From assembly GCF_003752585.1 (NCBI RefSeq), contig NZ_RKHR01000005.1, forward strand, positions 344,947 through 408,946: a stretch of DNA of 64,000 nucleotides, in the 5' to 3' direction. A program made the position numbers and the translations under genes. The stretch comes from Sinobacterium caligoides (lineage in GTDB: Bacteria; Pseudomonadota; Gammaproteobacteria; Pseudomonadales; Sinobacteriaceae). Shown here in pieces: positions 25,972 to 34,449 of this stretch. The notes beneath the pieces were generated by a model. The model worked only from the letters and a program-made list of their open reading frames with translations. It was not told where the DNA came from and searched no databases. The stretch's first letter is position 1. The number at the start of each line of letters is the position of its first letter.

Positions 25972-26856
25972 ATGATTAAACGACTCTTTGCCTCGCGCAA
26001 GCGACCCTACATTCCATTCCGCGATCAGCCCGAAAGAGTGCAAATCAACCTTTCCGGCACAATCATCACGATGGACCTCCTCCCGCATATGGACTACGAG
26101 GGCTTCAAGGCCGACCATCTGCCAACACACGTTAATGTGTTTGATGATAAGACCTACAATAACACCAACCATCTACCCGTCTGGCAGCGGTCGGATTCTG
26201 CAATGAAAAGCATTCATGCACGTGACTGGGAGCTACTCGGCCCCCCCTGGCGCAGTCGCCCTTTCGGCAGCATTACCTTTGCAATCACCCTGATGCGCAC
26301 CGACCAGATGCCTGAAGCAATGAGCTGCTTTAACCCTGCACATTTCGAGCAACTGGTACTACGCTCTGCCCACTCCCGCGGCCCCGCATCACCGGAGTAC
26401 GCCAAGGTCAAAGCCCCCGTCAATTGGCGACTGCATGAGCAGAACGGCAATACTTGGATTTACTATGAAACCCGCAAGGACTTTAGCGACTTTACGACAG
26501 CCCCACTCCCCTTTTCTGAAACTCAAGTAGACAGCACACTTCACATACCGCTCGGCGACCGCCATTACCTGTTTATCAACTTCTCTTATTTAGGTTATGC
26601 ACCAGCAAAATACAGCTTCGCCCACATGAATAAGATACGAGATGCTGTCTGTAAGAGTATCGAATGCCAACTCAGCCCCAGTGCGCAGCAACAACTCATT
26701 AGCGCGCGAGAGCAATGGCCCACCGCCAAAGCACAGCCCGAGCGTGAGCCGGAGCCCTGGCGCTACCCTGAATGGCGACGCGGGGACAGGGATAAAGGAG
26801 AGGAAGACATATTGATTATAAAGCCAGGGAGCCCTGCACCTAGCTACAACAACTGA
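25972..26856 (+). CDS. Immunity-like protein W, diverged paralog of Y1/Y2
   Basis: The 294-residue protein has no signal peptide. It shares with Y1 and Y2 the order of blocks: a beta-rich start (VQINLSGTIITMDLLPHM), GPPWRSRPFG at 90-99, CFNPAHFEQLVL, KAPVNW, HIPLGDRHYLFINFSY and a C-terminal LSPSAQQQL. Identity is low, and the Pro/Arg/Glu-rich tail differs. It is the first gene of the W-X2-Y2 cluster, 111 bp before X2. It may protect against another effector variant or modulate X2 (inference). Confidence 0.5.
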   Translation: MIKRLFASRKRPYIPFRDQPERVQINLSGTIITMDLLPHMDYEGFKADHLPTHVNVFDDKTYNNTNHLPVWQRSDSAMKSIHARDWELLGPPWRSRPFGSITFAITLMRTDQMPEAMSCFNPAHFEQLVLRSAHSRGPASPEYAKVKAPVNWRLHEQNGNTWIYYETRKDFSDFTTAPLPFSETQVDSTLHIPLGDRHYLFINFSYLGYAPAKYSFAHMNKIRDAVCKSIECQLSPSAQQQLISAREQWPTAKAQPEREPEPWRYPEWRRGDRDKGEEDILIIKPGSPAPSYNN

Positions 26857-26967
26857 AACAATATCATTATCAACTAAAACGACAATCGCCAAAGCCGACA
26901 AGATAAGAGTATGATATCGGCGGAATAGCAATTTCTCATTCATTAAAGCGACCAAACGGATGTGGTT

Positions 26968-28161
26968 ATGTTCTCTGACAAACGAGTTAAGCGCGAACTA
27001 GTGATAGCCGGCAATAATGCTGGAAAAAGTGTCACTATCACCCCACAAGCTGAACCAATCTATCACGAGATGGTAAAGCTAGCACGAAGAGGCAATCACT
27101 GGGCGCAGCTTAGCGTTAATGGTATTAATGATTTAGCAGCTGGGAGACTCCATCAAAATAATATCTTTATTAAACCCAACAGCCCTTGCCGTGGTGGCAC
27201 TGAAGAGTTCTTTGTCATTCTACCTGGTTGCAAACTAACAGCAGAAAAACAACCTGACGATACTTTTAAAGTTCTACATCTTGAGGCAAACCTCGATTAT
27301 GCCGAGTTACAAAAAGAAGAGCTGAGACCTGGTCTCTATAGCGCCGAAGTCACTGACGGAGCATGGTCGGCAAAGTATCAAGCTAAAAACAAAATTAAAA
27401 ACTCAGAGTTCCGGCTGGTTGCAATAACAGATTCTGCACATGAGAGCCCTGATAGTGCCGCTGACAAATGCTTCCCCCGTATTACTGCAATGCCCACATC
27501 AGGTGGCGAACGACAAGTCAATGCAAAAGGCTTTGACATGCATTATACCCCTGGAGAAAAATCAATTGGTGGACTTAAAAATTTAAAACAATCAATCTCA
27601 CCCGAGAAAATTTCAGATATTCACGAGTCCGCCCTATTATTAGCTCAAACCATGTACAAAGCTAAAAATATTCAAGGGGTGGCGTGGATTTCTGAATTCG
27701 GTGGCTCCGCCATACTTACACAAGCCTTGGCAATTTTAGCGCATCAAGGTATAAAGCTAGACTCTCACACAGCGTTCCTTTACCGCCCCACAACCTCGCC
27801 TAACAAAGCTTATCAAGCTGCCAATGCAGTCGGGCTGACATTCGACCGGAAGTTTTCTAAAACTCATGCACTTGATGTTATCGGCAATAGCGATCAACTA
27901 AAGGTCATCGCTAGCCGTAGGAAAAACGAAACAAACTATGGCATGGGAAAAGCGGCCGCAGATACTTTTGAATACGGCAAGGGGGTGATGGCTGCTGTCG
28001 GAACGATCGCCGCATCTGGCGGAGTGACTTTAGCAGCACCGGCGGCGGCTGTAACATTCCTCACTGCACTTGCTTCCGCAGCCTCTATCGCTAAACTTGG
28101 TAGCACGCTTACCGAGGCATACTTACCTAGCCACCATGACAAAATTAAAGGCAAATTCTAA
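26968..28161 (+). CDS. Lipase-like putative effector X2 with EFGGSA motif and hydrophobic C-terminus
   Basis: I start at ATG 26968, which aligns with MF- of X1; an in-frame GTG is at 26962. The 397 residues parallel X1 along their whole length: HYTPG 192-196, EFGGSA 243-248, and a Gly/Ala-rich hydrophobic stretch 340-376 before a SHHDKIK tail that matches ETHDKMK of X1. The elbow motif has no canonical GxSxG, as in X1, yet the region is conserved between copies, which argues for a retained function. The stop overlaps the start of Y2 by one base (TAATG). Confidence 0.55.
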   Translation: MFSDKRVKRELVIAGNNAGKSVTITPQAEPIYHEMVKLARRGNHWAQLSVNGINDLAAGRLHQNNIFIKPNSPCRGGTEEFFVILPGCKLTAEKQPDDTFKVLHLEANLDYAELQKEELRPGLYSAEVTDGAWSAKYQAKNKIKNSEFRLVAITDSAHESPDSAADKCFPRITAMPTSGGERQVNAKGFDMHYTPGEKSIGGLKNLKQSISPEKISDIHESALLLAQTMYKAKNIQGVAWISEFGGSAILTQALAILAHQGIKLDSHTAFLYRPTTSPNKAYQAANAVGLTFDRKFSKTHALDVIGNSDQLKVIASRRKNETNYGMGKAAADTFEYGKGVMAAVGTIAASGGVTLAAPAAAVTFLTALASAASIAKLGSTLTEAYLPSHHDKIKGKF

Positions 28162-29024
28162 TGTTTAATAGTCTCAAATATAACCGCCTACGATTACGTA
28201 CAGCGCAAGGTAGAACTACCCCGGTAGGCCCATCGTTTAACATCAATAAAGAGCTAGAAATCAATCTAGCAGATAATATACTAAGTTTAGCAATGCCACG
28301 GCATGCGCCTTATAACCGAAATAGAGAGCAGGCTCGTATATTATCAAAGCGTTACGAACTACGTGGAGTCGGTTACAACGATGGTGTATTACCCAGTAAT
28401 ACATGGAAAGCAGAGACTATTGCTTTTCGCTCATGGGGGTATTACGGTCCTTGGTTCACCGGTTATATGGCTGATCTCAGCATATATATCGGCGCTATTC
28501 ACCTCAGCGAGCCTCAAGACAATATTTCATTTTTCCACCCAAAGGCCTTCGAGCTTGCAACGTTAAGCTACCTTACAGCCTTACATGGCCATGATGAATA
28601 TAGCCCAAACACCCCCCGTTGGCAGGGCCCGCTTAACTGGCAACCTATTCTATGTTTACCAGTACCTGCTATAAGGCTAGATATCCACCCCATCAATGTG
28701 CCCAGTCGCCGCTACCATAATGTATTTTTCCCCGTCAGCAAAGATAAGATAATCAAGATAACATTTACCTATTCTCACGCCTGCGCAGGCTCGATGGAAC
28801 AACGCGACGAAAGAATTAATTTACAACCTCTGCGCCAAATGATTGACGATATCGTCGGTAGCCTCGCATTAACGCTATCGCCCGAGTCGGAACTACAGAT
28901 GGCCTCCATCGACGCAGCTGGTGCGGCTATCAGCAATAGCATGCCCCCTCTCAACTGGCCTGCAGATGTTGACCCTAGTGGTATCGGCATTATCCAGGAG
29001 AAGAATGCTGTACTGCCTAACTAA
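28161..29024 (+). CDS. Putative immunity-like protein Y2
   Basis: The 287-residue protein is a close paralog of Y1: SWGYYGPWFTG 91-101, SFFHPKAFELAT and a C-terminal LTLSPESELQM followed by PPLNWP. It shares the TAATG junction with X2, so the two are translationally coupled. No signal peptide. The pairing X-Y is conserved at both loci, in opposite orientation on the chromosome. Confidence 0.6.
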   Translation: MFNSLKYNRLRLRTAQGRTTPVGPSFNINKELEINLADNILSLAMPRHAPYNRNREQARILSKRYELRGVGYNDGVLPSNTWKAETIAFRSWGYYGPWFTGYMADLSIYIGAIHLSEPQDNISFFHPKAFELATLSYLTALHGHDEYSPNTPRWQGPLNWQPILCLPVPAIRLDIHPINVPSRRYHNVFFPVSKDKIIKITFTYSHACAGSMEQRDERINLQPLRQMIDDIVGSLALTLSPESELQMASIDAAGAAISNSMPPLNWPADVDPSGIGIIQEKNAVLPN

Positions 29025-29065
29025 CATCGGCAACACATCCCCCAATTACAGCCATGTGATTTACT

Positions 29066-29265
29066 GCGATAGAGTCTGGGTGGCTTAGTGTTTCGGCCTA
29101 CTATGCTTACATGCCACTCAGCTCATCATACCCATAGCTAATTCTCACTGCCCCTTACCCTACCCACATGCTTTCTTTCGAAAAGAGCTTGAGATGGCGA
29201 GGTGATGGCTATGGTAATGAGCTTTACTGGGCTCTGCTTACTATGGGTGTCTTTGTAATTCACCT
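29066..29265. repeat. End sequence plus ~150-bp palindromic repeat copy
   Basis: CTGGGTGGCTTAGTGTTTC (29076-29094) is the element end, and 29110-29262 is the palindromic repeat (ACATGCTTTCTTTCGAAAAG, GCTTGAGATGGCGAGG, TGATGGCTATGG, TTACTATGGGTGTCTTTGTAATT). Confidence 0.7.
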
Positions 29266-29508
29266 CAACCAAAAAGACTATGTGGCGTTCCTCGATCTAG
29301 AACTGAGCGCCTAAAAATCACCTCCCATTGCCTTAATCTGTACGCTTCTAACAGAAGGTGTCTATGAGATTGGCATGTTGGCCATGACAACGAATATTAC
29401 AGATCTAAGCTAACAGATATATTTTTGTAATTTATGCCAAGACAGTCTAGCTAAGCTCTACCTATTTCTTTAACATTATCTTAATGGAATAAGAATAAGG
29501 ATATTCTA
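29266..29508. other. Intergenic region
   Basis: CTCCCATTGCC...GGTGTCTATGAGATTGG (29320-29380) faintly resembles the second repeat family. AAGGATATTCT precedes the gene at 29509. Confidence 0.3.
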
Positions 29509-30114
29509 ATGACTGCCAGCCGCCGTATCGGATTGATTATCCGTGGTAAACACTCTGCCGATCACGAACCCGGGCTACTAGAACAACATGCCGACTGCAT
29601 ACTTAGCAATGGCGAGCCCTATGGCTTCTTTGGTGATAATGCGCCAGCAAGTGGCGGGGGGTTCTCGGTATCTTGGAACAGATCAGGGATGAATATGAAG
29701 GGGGTTGCCGCCGACTACGCAGTGATGAAGAGGATTCGCCCCTATTACGTGGATGCTGAAGAAGCGAAGCGATATGACGTAAAATCCACCCTACTCATTA
29801 TAGATGCCAGTATTGAAGAAGCCGCTTTGTTCGACAACTTTTGGCGTCAGCTACGACTGAAACCAGGCCGATTCAACATATTGGGTAGCAATTGCTCCAG
29901 CCATGCCTCAAAGGCCTTTATAACAGCTAATATTGTCAGCGAGGGCATACCAGGGCTTGATACGCCCAATAATTTATTTAAACAATTACAAGCCAAACCC
30001 GATAGAAATATCGCCATTCGCAGCGGCCATATTGGCGCTAAGAAACTCAGTGAAAATCAATACCGAGCTGAAATTATCGCCCCTGAAATTGTCGAACCAG
30101 AGAAAACATGGTGA
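29509..30114 (+). CDS. Putative permuted papain-like (NlpC/P60-type) effector
   Basis: The 201-residue protein has a His first (H27 in LEQHADCILSNGEPYGFFGD) and a Cys later (C129 in GSNCSSHASKAF). This His-before-Cys order is that of the permuted NlpC/P60 and LRAT-like hydrolases. These cut peptides, acyl groups or amides and include many type VI effectors. There is no signal peptide. Good SD (AAGGATATTCT). It is followed after 18 bp by a small exported protein that could be its immunity factor. Assignment by motif only; the enzyme class is inferred. Confidence 0.5.
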   Translation: MTASRRIGLIIRGKHSADHEPGLLEQHADCILSNGEPYGFFGDNAPASGGGFSVSWNRSGMNMKGVAADYAVMKRIRPYYVDAEEAKRYDVKSTLLIIDASIEEAALFDNFWRQLRLKPGRFNILGSNCSSHASKAFITANIVSEGIPGLDTPNNLFKQLQAKPDRNIAIRSGHIGAKKLSENQYRAEIIAPEIVEPEKTW

Positions 30115-30132
30115 GAAGCTCACTAAAATATT

Positions 30133-30543
30133 ATGAATACTATAAAATTGAACATAATTACCATTTTCATCACTTTACTCACGGGAGCCTGTGCTATGGC
30201 TGCAACGCAAGAATTACACTGGCAGTGGCCCAATGATCGCACCCCCGATCGTGTGCTTCAGCTCACTATCGACGACATAGCCCCCGCTAAGTCGGGCCTT
30301 TTCGGCATTCTGCGCACACCGTCCTTAATCGCAAACATGCCCGAACCACAAGTTGTGAGGGGTTATTTAACCGATAAGCCCGAGCAGACCATCACACTAA
30401 CACTACCTAAAGTCGAGCTAGGCTCACTGACTGAAGGAGATTCCGCTGCCCTTGGGGTCATCGGTGATAACATCTGCATCTGTGTTAAAAAACTTATGGA
30501 TGGTGACGATGGCATTACCCCTGAAAGCCTATGCCAAAGATGA
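30133..30543 (+). CDS. Small exported protein, possible immunity factor
   Basis: The 136-residue protein has a Sec or lipoprotein signal peptide (hydrophobic residues 9-22, LLTGACAMAA; the Cys has a poor lipobox). The mature part is beta-rich with conserved-looking Cys (ICICVKK, ESLCQR). It lies 18 bp after the permuted papain-like gene and overlaps the next by 13 bp. A periplasmic partner for a cell-wall or lipid-active effector is plausible, but unproven. Confidence 0.45.
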   Translation: MNTIKLNIITIFITLLTGACAMAATQELHWQWPNDRTPDRVLQLTIDDIAPAKSGLFGILRTPSLIANMPEPQVVRGYLTDKPEQTITLTLPKVELGSLTEGDSAALGVIGDNICICVKKLMDGDDGITPESLCQR

Positions 30544-31370
30544 CCGCACTCATCTACACGCTAACCATTGCTTGCTCATGCTATGCCGTTCTTTGTGGCC
30601 TGATTTTTTTTAAGCAGAAGGCCATTTTATTCCCCGGTGCGATCAACGACCCTGTGATCATGCGGGGAACGACTTACCAGCCAATATTCATCACGGCGAA
30701 TAATAACCGCCTCGCCGGCTACCAACGAAGCTTTCAGCACAGTGATAACGACGCGCCGACAATATTGTATTTTGGCGGTAACGCAGAGCCTAGTAGCCAT
30801 ATGCTTTACCACGCCCGCGAGCTAGAGGTGAATGAGTTTTATATCTTCGATTATCGTGGATACGGGCAGAGCAGCGGGACAACCTCTGAGGCGACCTTAT
30901 TTAGTGATGCTGAAGCCATTATTGATCAGCTGCTAGCACAGGGCGTAGCGCCCTCTCAGTTGGTGATTATGGGCCGCAGCCTGGGGACTGCGGTAGCAGT
31001 ACATGCAGCCATCTATTTACAAAGCAAGCAGCCCATTCACATTCGGGGCCTGTTGTTGATTACCCCGTTTACTAGCATGGCTGACGTTGCCAGCCATCAC
31101 TACCCATGGCTACCAGTCAATATGCTACTGAACCAGAAATTTAATACCCTAGCCGCTATCGATAGCAATACAGTTCCGCTCCCCCCTACATTGTTCATGA
31201 TTGCAGGTAACGACAAAGTCACCACCACGGCGAGTGCCGAGTCGCTATACCAGCACTGGCCAGGCAAAAAAGACAGAGCCGTTTATCACCAGGCGACGCA
31301 TAACACCATCGATCAGCAGGATGAGTATTACCCCGCCATTAACCAATGGCTAGGGCAACTGAAGCCCTAA
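30531..31370 (+). CDS. Alpha/beta hydrolase (YfhR/BEM46-like), membrane-anchored
   Basis: The 279-residue protein has an N-terminal hydrophobic anchor (residues 8-26). YFGGNAE (80-86) is the oxyanion strand, followed by FDYRGYGQSSG and the nucleophile elbow GRSLG (148-152, Ser150). AGNDKVT and ATHNTI supply the Asp and His of the triad. All triad elements are present. The family contains carboxylesterases and thioesterase-like enzymes of unknown substrates. Overlaps the previous gene by 13 bp, so it is in one operon with the putative effector pair. Confidence 0.75.
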   Translation: MPKMTALIYTLTIACSCYAVLCGLIFFKQKAILFPGAINDPVIMRGTTYQPIFITANNNRLAGYQRSFQHSDNDAPTILYFGGNAEPSSHMLYHARELEVNEFYIFDYRGYGQSSGTTSEATLFSDAEAIIDQLLAQGVAPSQLVIMGRSLGTAVAVHAAIYLQSKQPIHIRGLLLITPFTSMADVASHHYPWLPVNMLLNQKFNTLAAIDSNTVPLPPTLFMIAGNDKVTTTASAESLYQHWPGKKDRAVYHQATHNTIDQQDEYYPAINQWLGQLKP

Positions 31371-31414
31371 TTAAAACCTTGAAAGCTTAACTCTGACCAG
31401 ACATATAGTGATAG

Positions 31415-31690
31415 TTCACGACGCCTAAATACCTCTCAGAACCCCATAACCAAGCTTGCCCGCCGCTTTCTCCTACCCTGACGCACATTCTTTATGTCGA
31501 AAAGTGCTTGAGAGGGCGAGGTAATGGCTATGGTAATGAGCTTTACTGGGGCCTGCTTACTATGGGTATCTTTGTAATTCGATAGTCTTGCGAGGTGTAG
31601 CCATGGCTTTAACCCCCTATTCTAGAGCCTTTACTCAACTCTAGAAGAGGACTTTGAAGAGGTCAGTCTATTGTGAGTGGCCTAATATTT
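31415..31690. repeat. RAYT-derived miniature element (palindrome + 5' transposase remnant + end)
   Basis: 31415-31580 is the palindromic repeat. 31583-31605 (TAGTCTTGCGAGGTGTAGCCAT) is the antisense of a RAYT start (M-A-T-P-R-K-T). 31615-31690 is the end segment, including an inverted pair TCTAGAG/CTCTAGA (31621-31627, 31639-31645). It is nearly identical to 36570-36660. The internal transposase part is deleted further than in the copy at 36286. Confidence 0.75.
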
Positions 31691-32508
31691 TCTTTAAGAT
31701 AGCTATCAGTTAACTCATCCCACAAATTAAGCGCTAAGGTTTTATCAATAGCCAACCCCCTCAACCCCTCTGTCAGGTAATCAGTATCATAAATCAACTG
31801 TTCAACATCGATACGCTGCCCCATCGAAGACATTCCACCACTATGTTCATCTAACTTTGGAATGTTTCTATGATCTTCGAAAAATTGAACAAAATCTCTT
31901 TTTGTAATCAAACTGGCATTTATATAGACCCCCTGCTCCCTTGCATAAGCGATGAAAAACACAAAATAGCAACGACATCGCCAGTAGTGAAAGTCCATTT
32001 CATCATCTAGAAAATGGTAACGAAAAACCTGCTTATCACCTATATTACCTACACATTCCTCTATAACCAACTGGCAACTCTGCCAACCTTTTGACTCAGG
32101 GGCTATAAAAAAACGACCATGTATAATCTCCGACCGCTGCTTTAATGTGTTTATCAAGTTGACAAAGCGTTCTGGCATTTTATAGCAATAATGCGCTTTA
32201 TATACCTTATCTGATGCTCCGTCCAACCACTCTCGCCGCACCGAAAATAAATCCGCAGCGTCCTGTAAAGTCTTATCCGTTAATTTATCCAGCAACCTAT
32301 CGTTATCCTGCAAGTCTGCCAGCGATATATTATGCCCAAAGAACTTTGGAATTTGATTATGGTGAACACCGTGTGATTTAAACAAACGAATAAAACGCTC
32401 ACCAATAGTCTCACCATTCGCCCCCTTCTCCGATGATGCACCACGTCCACGAAGCCAATTATACAAAGACGAGACTAACTCCTTAAATGCCAATAACTCA
32501 CTAAACAC
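31663..32508 (-). CDS. HTH-type protein of unknown function
   Basis: The 281-residue protein starts at GTG 32508 after a G-rich SD. Residues 33-95 (IGERFIRLFKSHGVHHNQIPKFFGHNISLADL... LFSVRREWLDGAS) resemble a Cro/XRE-like helix-turn-helix domain found in putative regulators. The rest is alpha/beta with many aromatics and no known fold. The last ~10 residues (KENIRPLTID) are encoded by the element end sequence, so the original C-terminus has been replaced. Alone, with no operon partners. Confidence 0.5.
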   Translation of the reverse strand: MFSELLAFKELVSSLYNWLRGRGASSEKGANGETIGERFIRLFKSHGVHHNQIPKFFGHNISLADLQDNDRLLDKLTDKTLQDAADLFSVRREWLDGASDKVYKAHYCYKMPERFVNLINTLKQRSEIIHGRFFIAPESKGWQSCQLVIEECVGNIGDKQVFRYHFLDDEMDFHYWRCRCYFVFFIAYAREQGVYINASLITKRDFVQFFEDHRNIPKLDEHSGGMSSMGQRIDVEQLIYDTDYLTEGLRGLAIDKTLALNLWDELTDSYLKENIRPLTID

Positions 32509-32664
32509 TGCCCCCCCCTCTTATACATCCTGTATTCCATCAAACAAACCGACATGTGTTACCGACGTATATCCAGGCAATGTGCTGATAAATATATTCG
32601 ATCTAATTTATACTACCTATAATCCATATGCCATTGATTAGCATACCTTAGAGCAAGTAATTAT
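32509..32664. other. Intergenic region between the HTH gene and the Imm11-like gene
   Basis: AT-rich; no structure recognised. Confidence 0.3.
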
Positions 32665-33201
32665 TCATAGCCAATCACCCTCAGCCTTGAAAGCAACACC
32701 CCGCAACCCCGCCTCTTCACAGCGGTTTTTAAAGCTCTCAGTACAATATAGGCCGGTATAATTATCAAGATTCGTGACCCATAGCTCACCATCATTAGCA
32801 TCAGTACCTTCGAAGCTCAAAGATAACAGGCAACCCGAGCTATTTCTTTTCGTCTTTGAGCTAACCACGTCATTACACTTACGCAGGCAATTAAAACTCC
32901 AATACCTCACGCCTTTGATTGTAAAAGGTAGCAATTCACCATATTGGCGCAGCACAGGGAACAATGTTTCACATCGCGACGACAAGAATAAGCGGGAATG
33001 CATAACGCACGCATCAATACCTGAAATATCTTCAATTTCCGACACTCCCTCAAGCTCAACCCATCGATCAGCCAATATCTCATGCTCACTATAATCCATG
33101 ATGAAGCCCTCCCCTAGCGAATCAAATAACGCAAACTCATCATCGCTAAAGGCAACATCCATTCCAGGGCTATCTAATCTAAACAGCTTCACTCTTCCCA
33201 C
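32665..33201 (-). CDS. Imm11/DUF1629-like immunity protein
   Basis: The 178-residue protein has the pattern of the Imm11 (DUF1629) family: an acidic alpha/beta protein with LFLSSRCETLFPVL, then WSFNCLRKCNDVV and a closing LYCTESFKNRCEEAGLRGVAF. It overlaps the end of the AHH nuclease gene by 13 bp (33189-33201), the usual toxin-immunity arrangement. It would bind and block the nuclease in the cytoplasm. Confidence 0.65.
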   Translation of the reverse strand: MGRVKLFRLDSPGMDVAFSDDEFALFDSLGEGFIMDYSEHEILADRWVELEGVSEIEDISGIDACVMHSRLFLSSRCETLFPVLRQYGELLPFTIKGVRYWSFNCLRKCNDVVSSKTKRNSSGCLLSLSFEGTDANDGELWVTNLDNYTGLYCTESFKNRCEEAGLRGVAFKAEGDWL

Positions 33202-33809
33202 TCCCTAACCCACGAAGGTATTTCTGACTTATTCTGCTGTAGCAATCGACCAATTGTCCTCAACTTCTCACGCAATTGATTCGACGTCAATCGCATTGGT
33301 AGCTCAATCTCTAACCATCGATAATATGACTTCCGATGTATTCTACTATGTGGCACCGCATGTGACAGCGCCCAATGATTTCGATCCTTAGACCACGACC
33401 GCGGTAACCAACAACCATTGTCCGCCTCATCAACACCAATTTGTCGCATTGACAGCGTAATACGCAACAATCGAGAATATTTATGCTTACCTGAAACGAT
33501 GGCGTGCGCATCACAGCGATCATCGGGCTTTGCACGCCCCGCGGCCCTTAAATTTCGTCCTAGCCGCTTACTATTATGCCCCTCCTCACGCAATTCGCTT
33601 GCCGTCGCCTGACGAACCCAGCCCTCATACTCCTCAAGTCGCTGCTCTACTTGAGCCAGATTGCTAATAAGCCCCTCCTCTAGCTCTATATGGCGCTTTT
33701 GATGTACCGTTGGTGACTTACCCATGGCACCAAGGTGCTGCTTAAATTGATGCAACGCCGACTCTAGGGGGGATGAATTACAGTTGGGCGCATGGTTGAC
33801 GCTTGGCAT
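33189..33809 (-). CDS. AHH-type HNH/Endo VII nuclease toxin
   Basis: The 206-residue protein has an AAGGAT-like SD. Residues 97-170 match the AHH domain: DAHAIVSGKH (H102), RLLRITLSMRQIGVDEADNGCWLPR and HSRIHRKSYYRWLE. In the canonical domain the first motif is AHHIV; here it is AHAIV, with Ala at the second His. The N-terminal ~95 residues are a helical leader with a coiled-coil-like stretch, without a delivery domain. It would cleave nucleic acid in target cells. Its partner is the Imm11-like gene. Whether the Ala change abolishes activity is unclear. Confidence 0.65.
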   Translation of the reverse strand: MPSVNHAPNCNSSPLESALHQFKQHLGAMGKSPTVHQKRHIELEEGLISNLAQVEQRLEEYEGWVRQATASELREEGHNSKRLGRNLRAAGRAKPDDRCDAHAIVSGKHKYSRLLRITLSMRQIGVDEADNGCWLPRSWSKDRNHWALSHAVPHSRIHRKSYYRWLEIELPMRLTSNQLREKLRTIGRLLQQNKSEIPSWVREWEE

Positions 33810-33879
33810 ATTACAATCCTTGTAAGCTCAGTTTTCCCTAACATAACATTTGTTGTTAACTTGCTCTAGGGCCGATCGC

Positions 33880-33965
33880 AAGGCCAGCAATGCAGTTCCG
33901 TACCATTGAGCAAACCATGCTGATGTTGGTTAATGCTAACTATGGATGTTTTTATTATCCGTTTT
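33880..33965. repeat. Second repeat family, copy 3 (partial)
   Basis: GTACCATTGAGCAAACCATGCT and GTTGGTTAATGCTAACTATGGATGTTTTTATTA match the 3' half of 25700-25750 and the end of 21610-21640. Confidence 0.5.
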
Positions 33966-33984
33966 GGAAATTCGGGGCTAATTT

Positions 33985-34392
33985 TTATAAGTAACCCATC
34001 ACTGTTATGACATCCTGCGGTACCCGGCCGGTCAATACCAAGAAGTGACGCCAAACGTTATACGGCACTTTGCGCGTGCCTTGCTTAAACTCTCTAATAC
34101 GGCGATTACCTGATAGGCCTAGCAGGTCAGCGAGCTTATTGTCAGTGTTATAGTCGGCGAAAATATCCTGAAACTGTTTAAAGTATGCGCGGACTATCTC
34201 CGGGGCTGGAGCCTCCCAGCCTTCCCGCTCACGCAGTAAGTGCTTGCTCGAGAATTCATTTTCGTCGAGTTCTGTAAGTGCTGGGGACGTAGGCGCCTTA
34301 AGATTACTCTTTAGCGTCGCGATCGCCTCTTGGGTACTTTGCTCGAAAACCATCCGTTTTTGTTCTTCGAGATCTGGCAATGCTATTTTCAT
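33985..34392 (-). CDS. Small HTH-like hypothetical protein
   Basis: The 135-residue protein has a C-terminal half (LADLLGLSGNRRIREFKQGTRKVPYNVWRHFLVLTGRVP) resembling a lambda-repressor-like HTH with the arrangement seen in small plasmid/phage regulators, preceded by a charged, disordered N-terminus. GGTAGTAGAG precedes the ATG. It is 57 bp downstream of the HNH gene and may regulate the cluster; not assigned to a family. Confidence 0.45.
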   Translation of the reverse strand: MKIALPDLEEQKRMVFEQSTQEAIATLKSNLKAPTSPALTELDENEFSSKHLLREREGWEAPAPEIVRAYFKQFQDIFADYNTDNKLADLLGLSGNRRIREFKQGTRKVPYNVWRHFLVLTGRVPQDVITVMGYL

Positions 34393-34449
34393 CTCTACTA
34401 CCTTGTCTGTTAGTGTTGATTCCGCCCCTTCCTTTGACAGCGACCTTAT

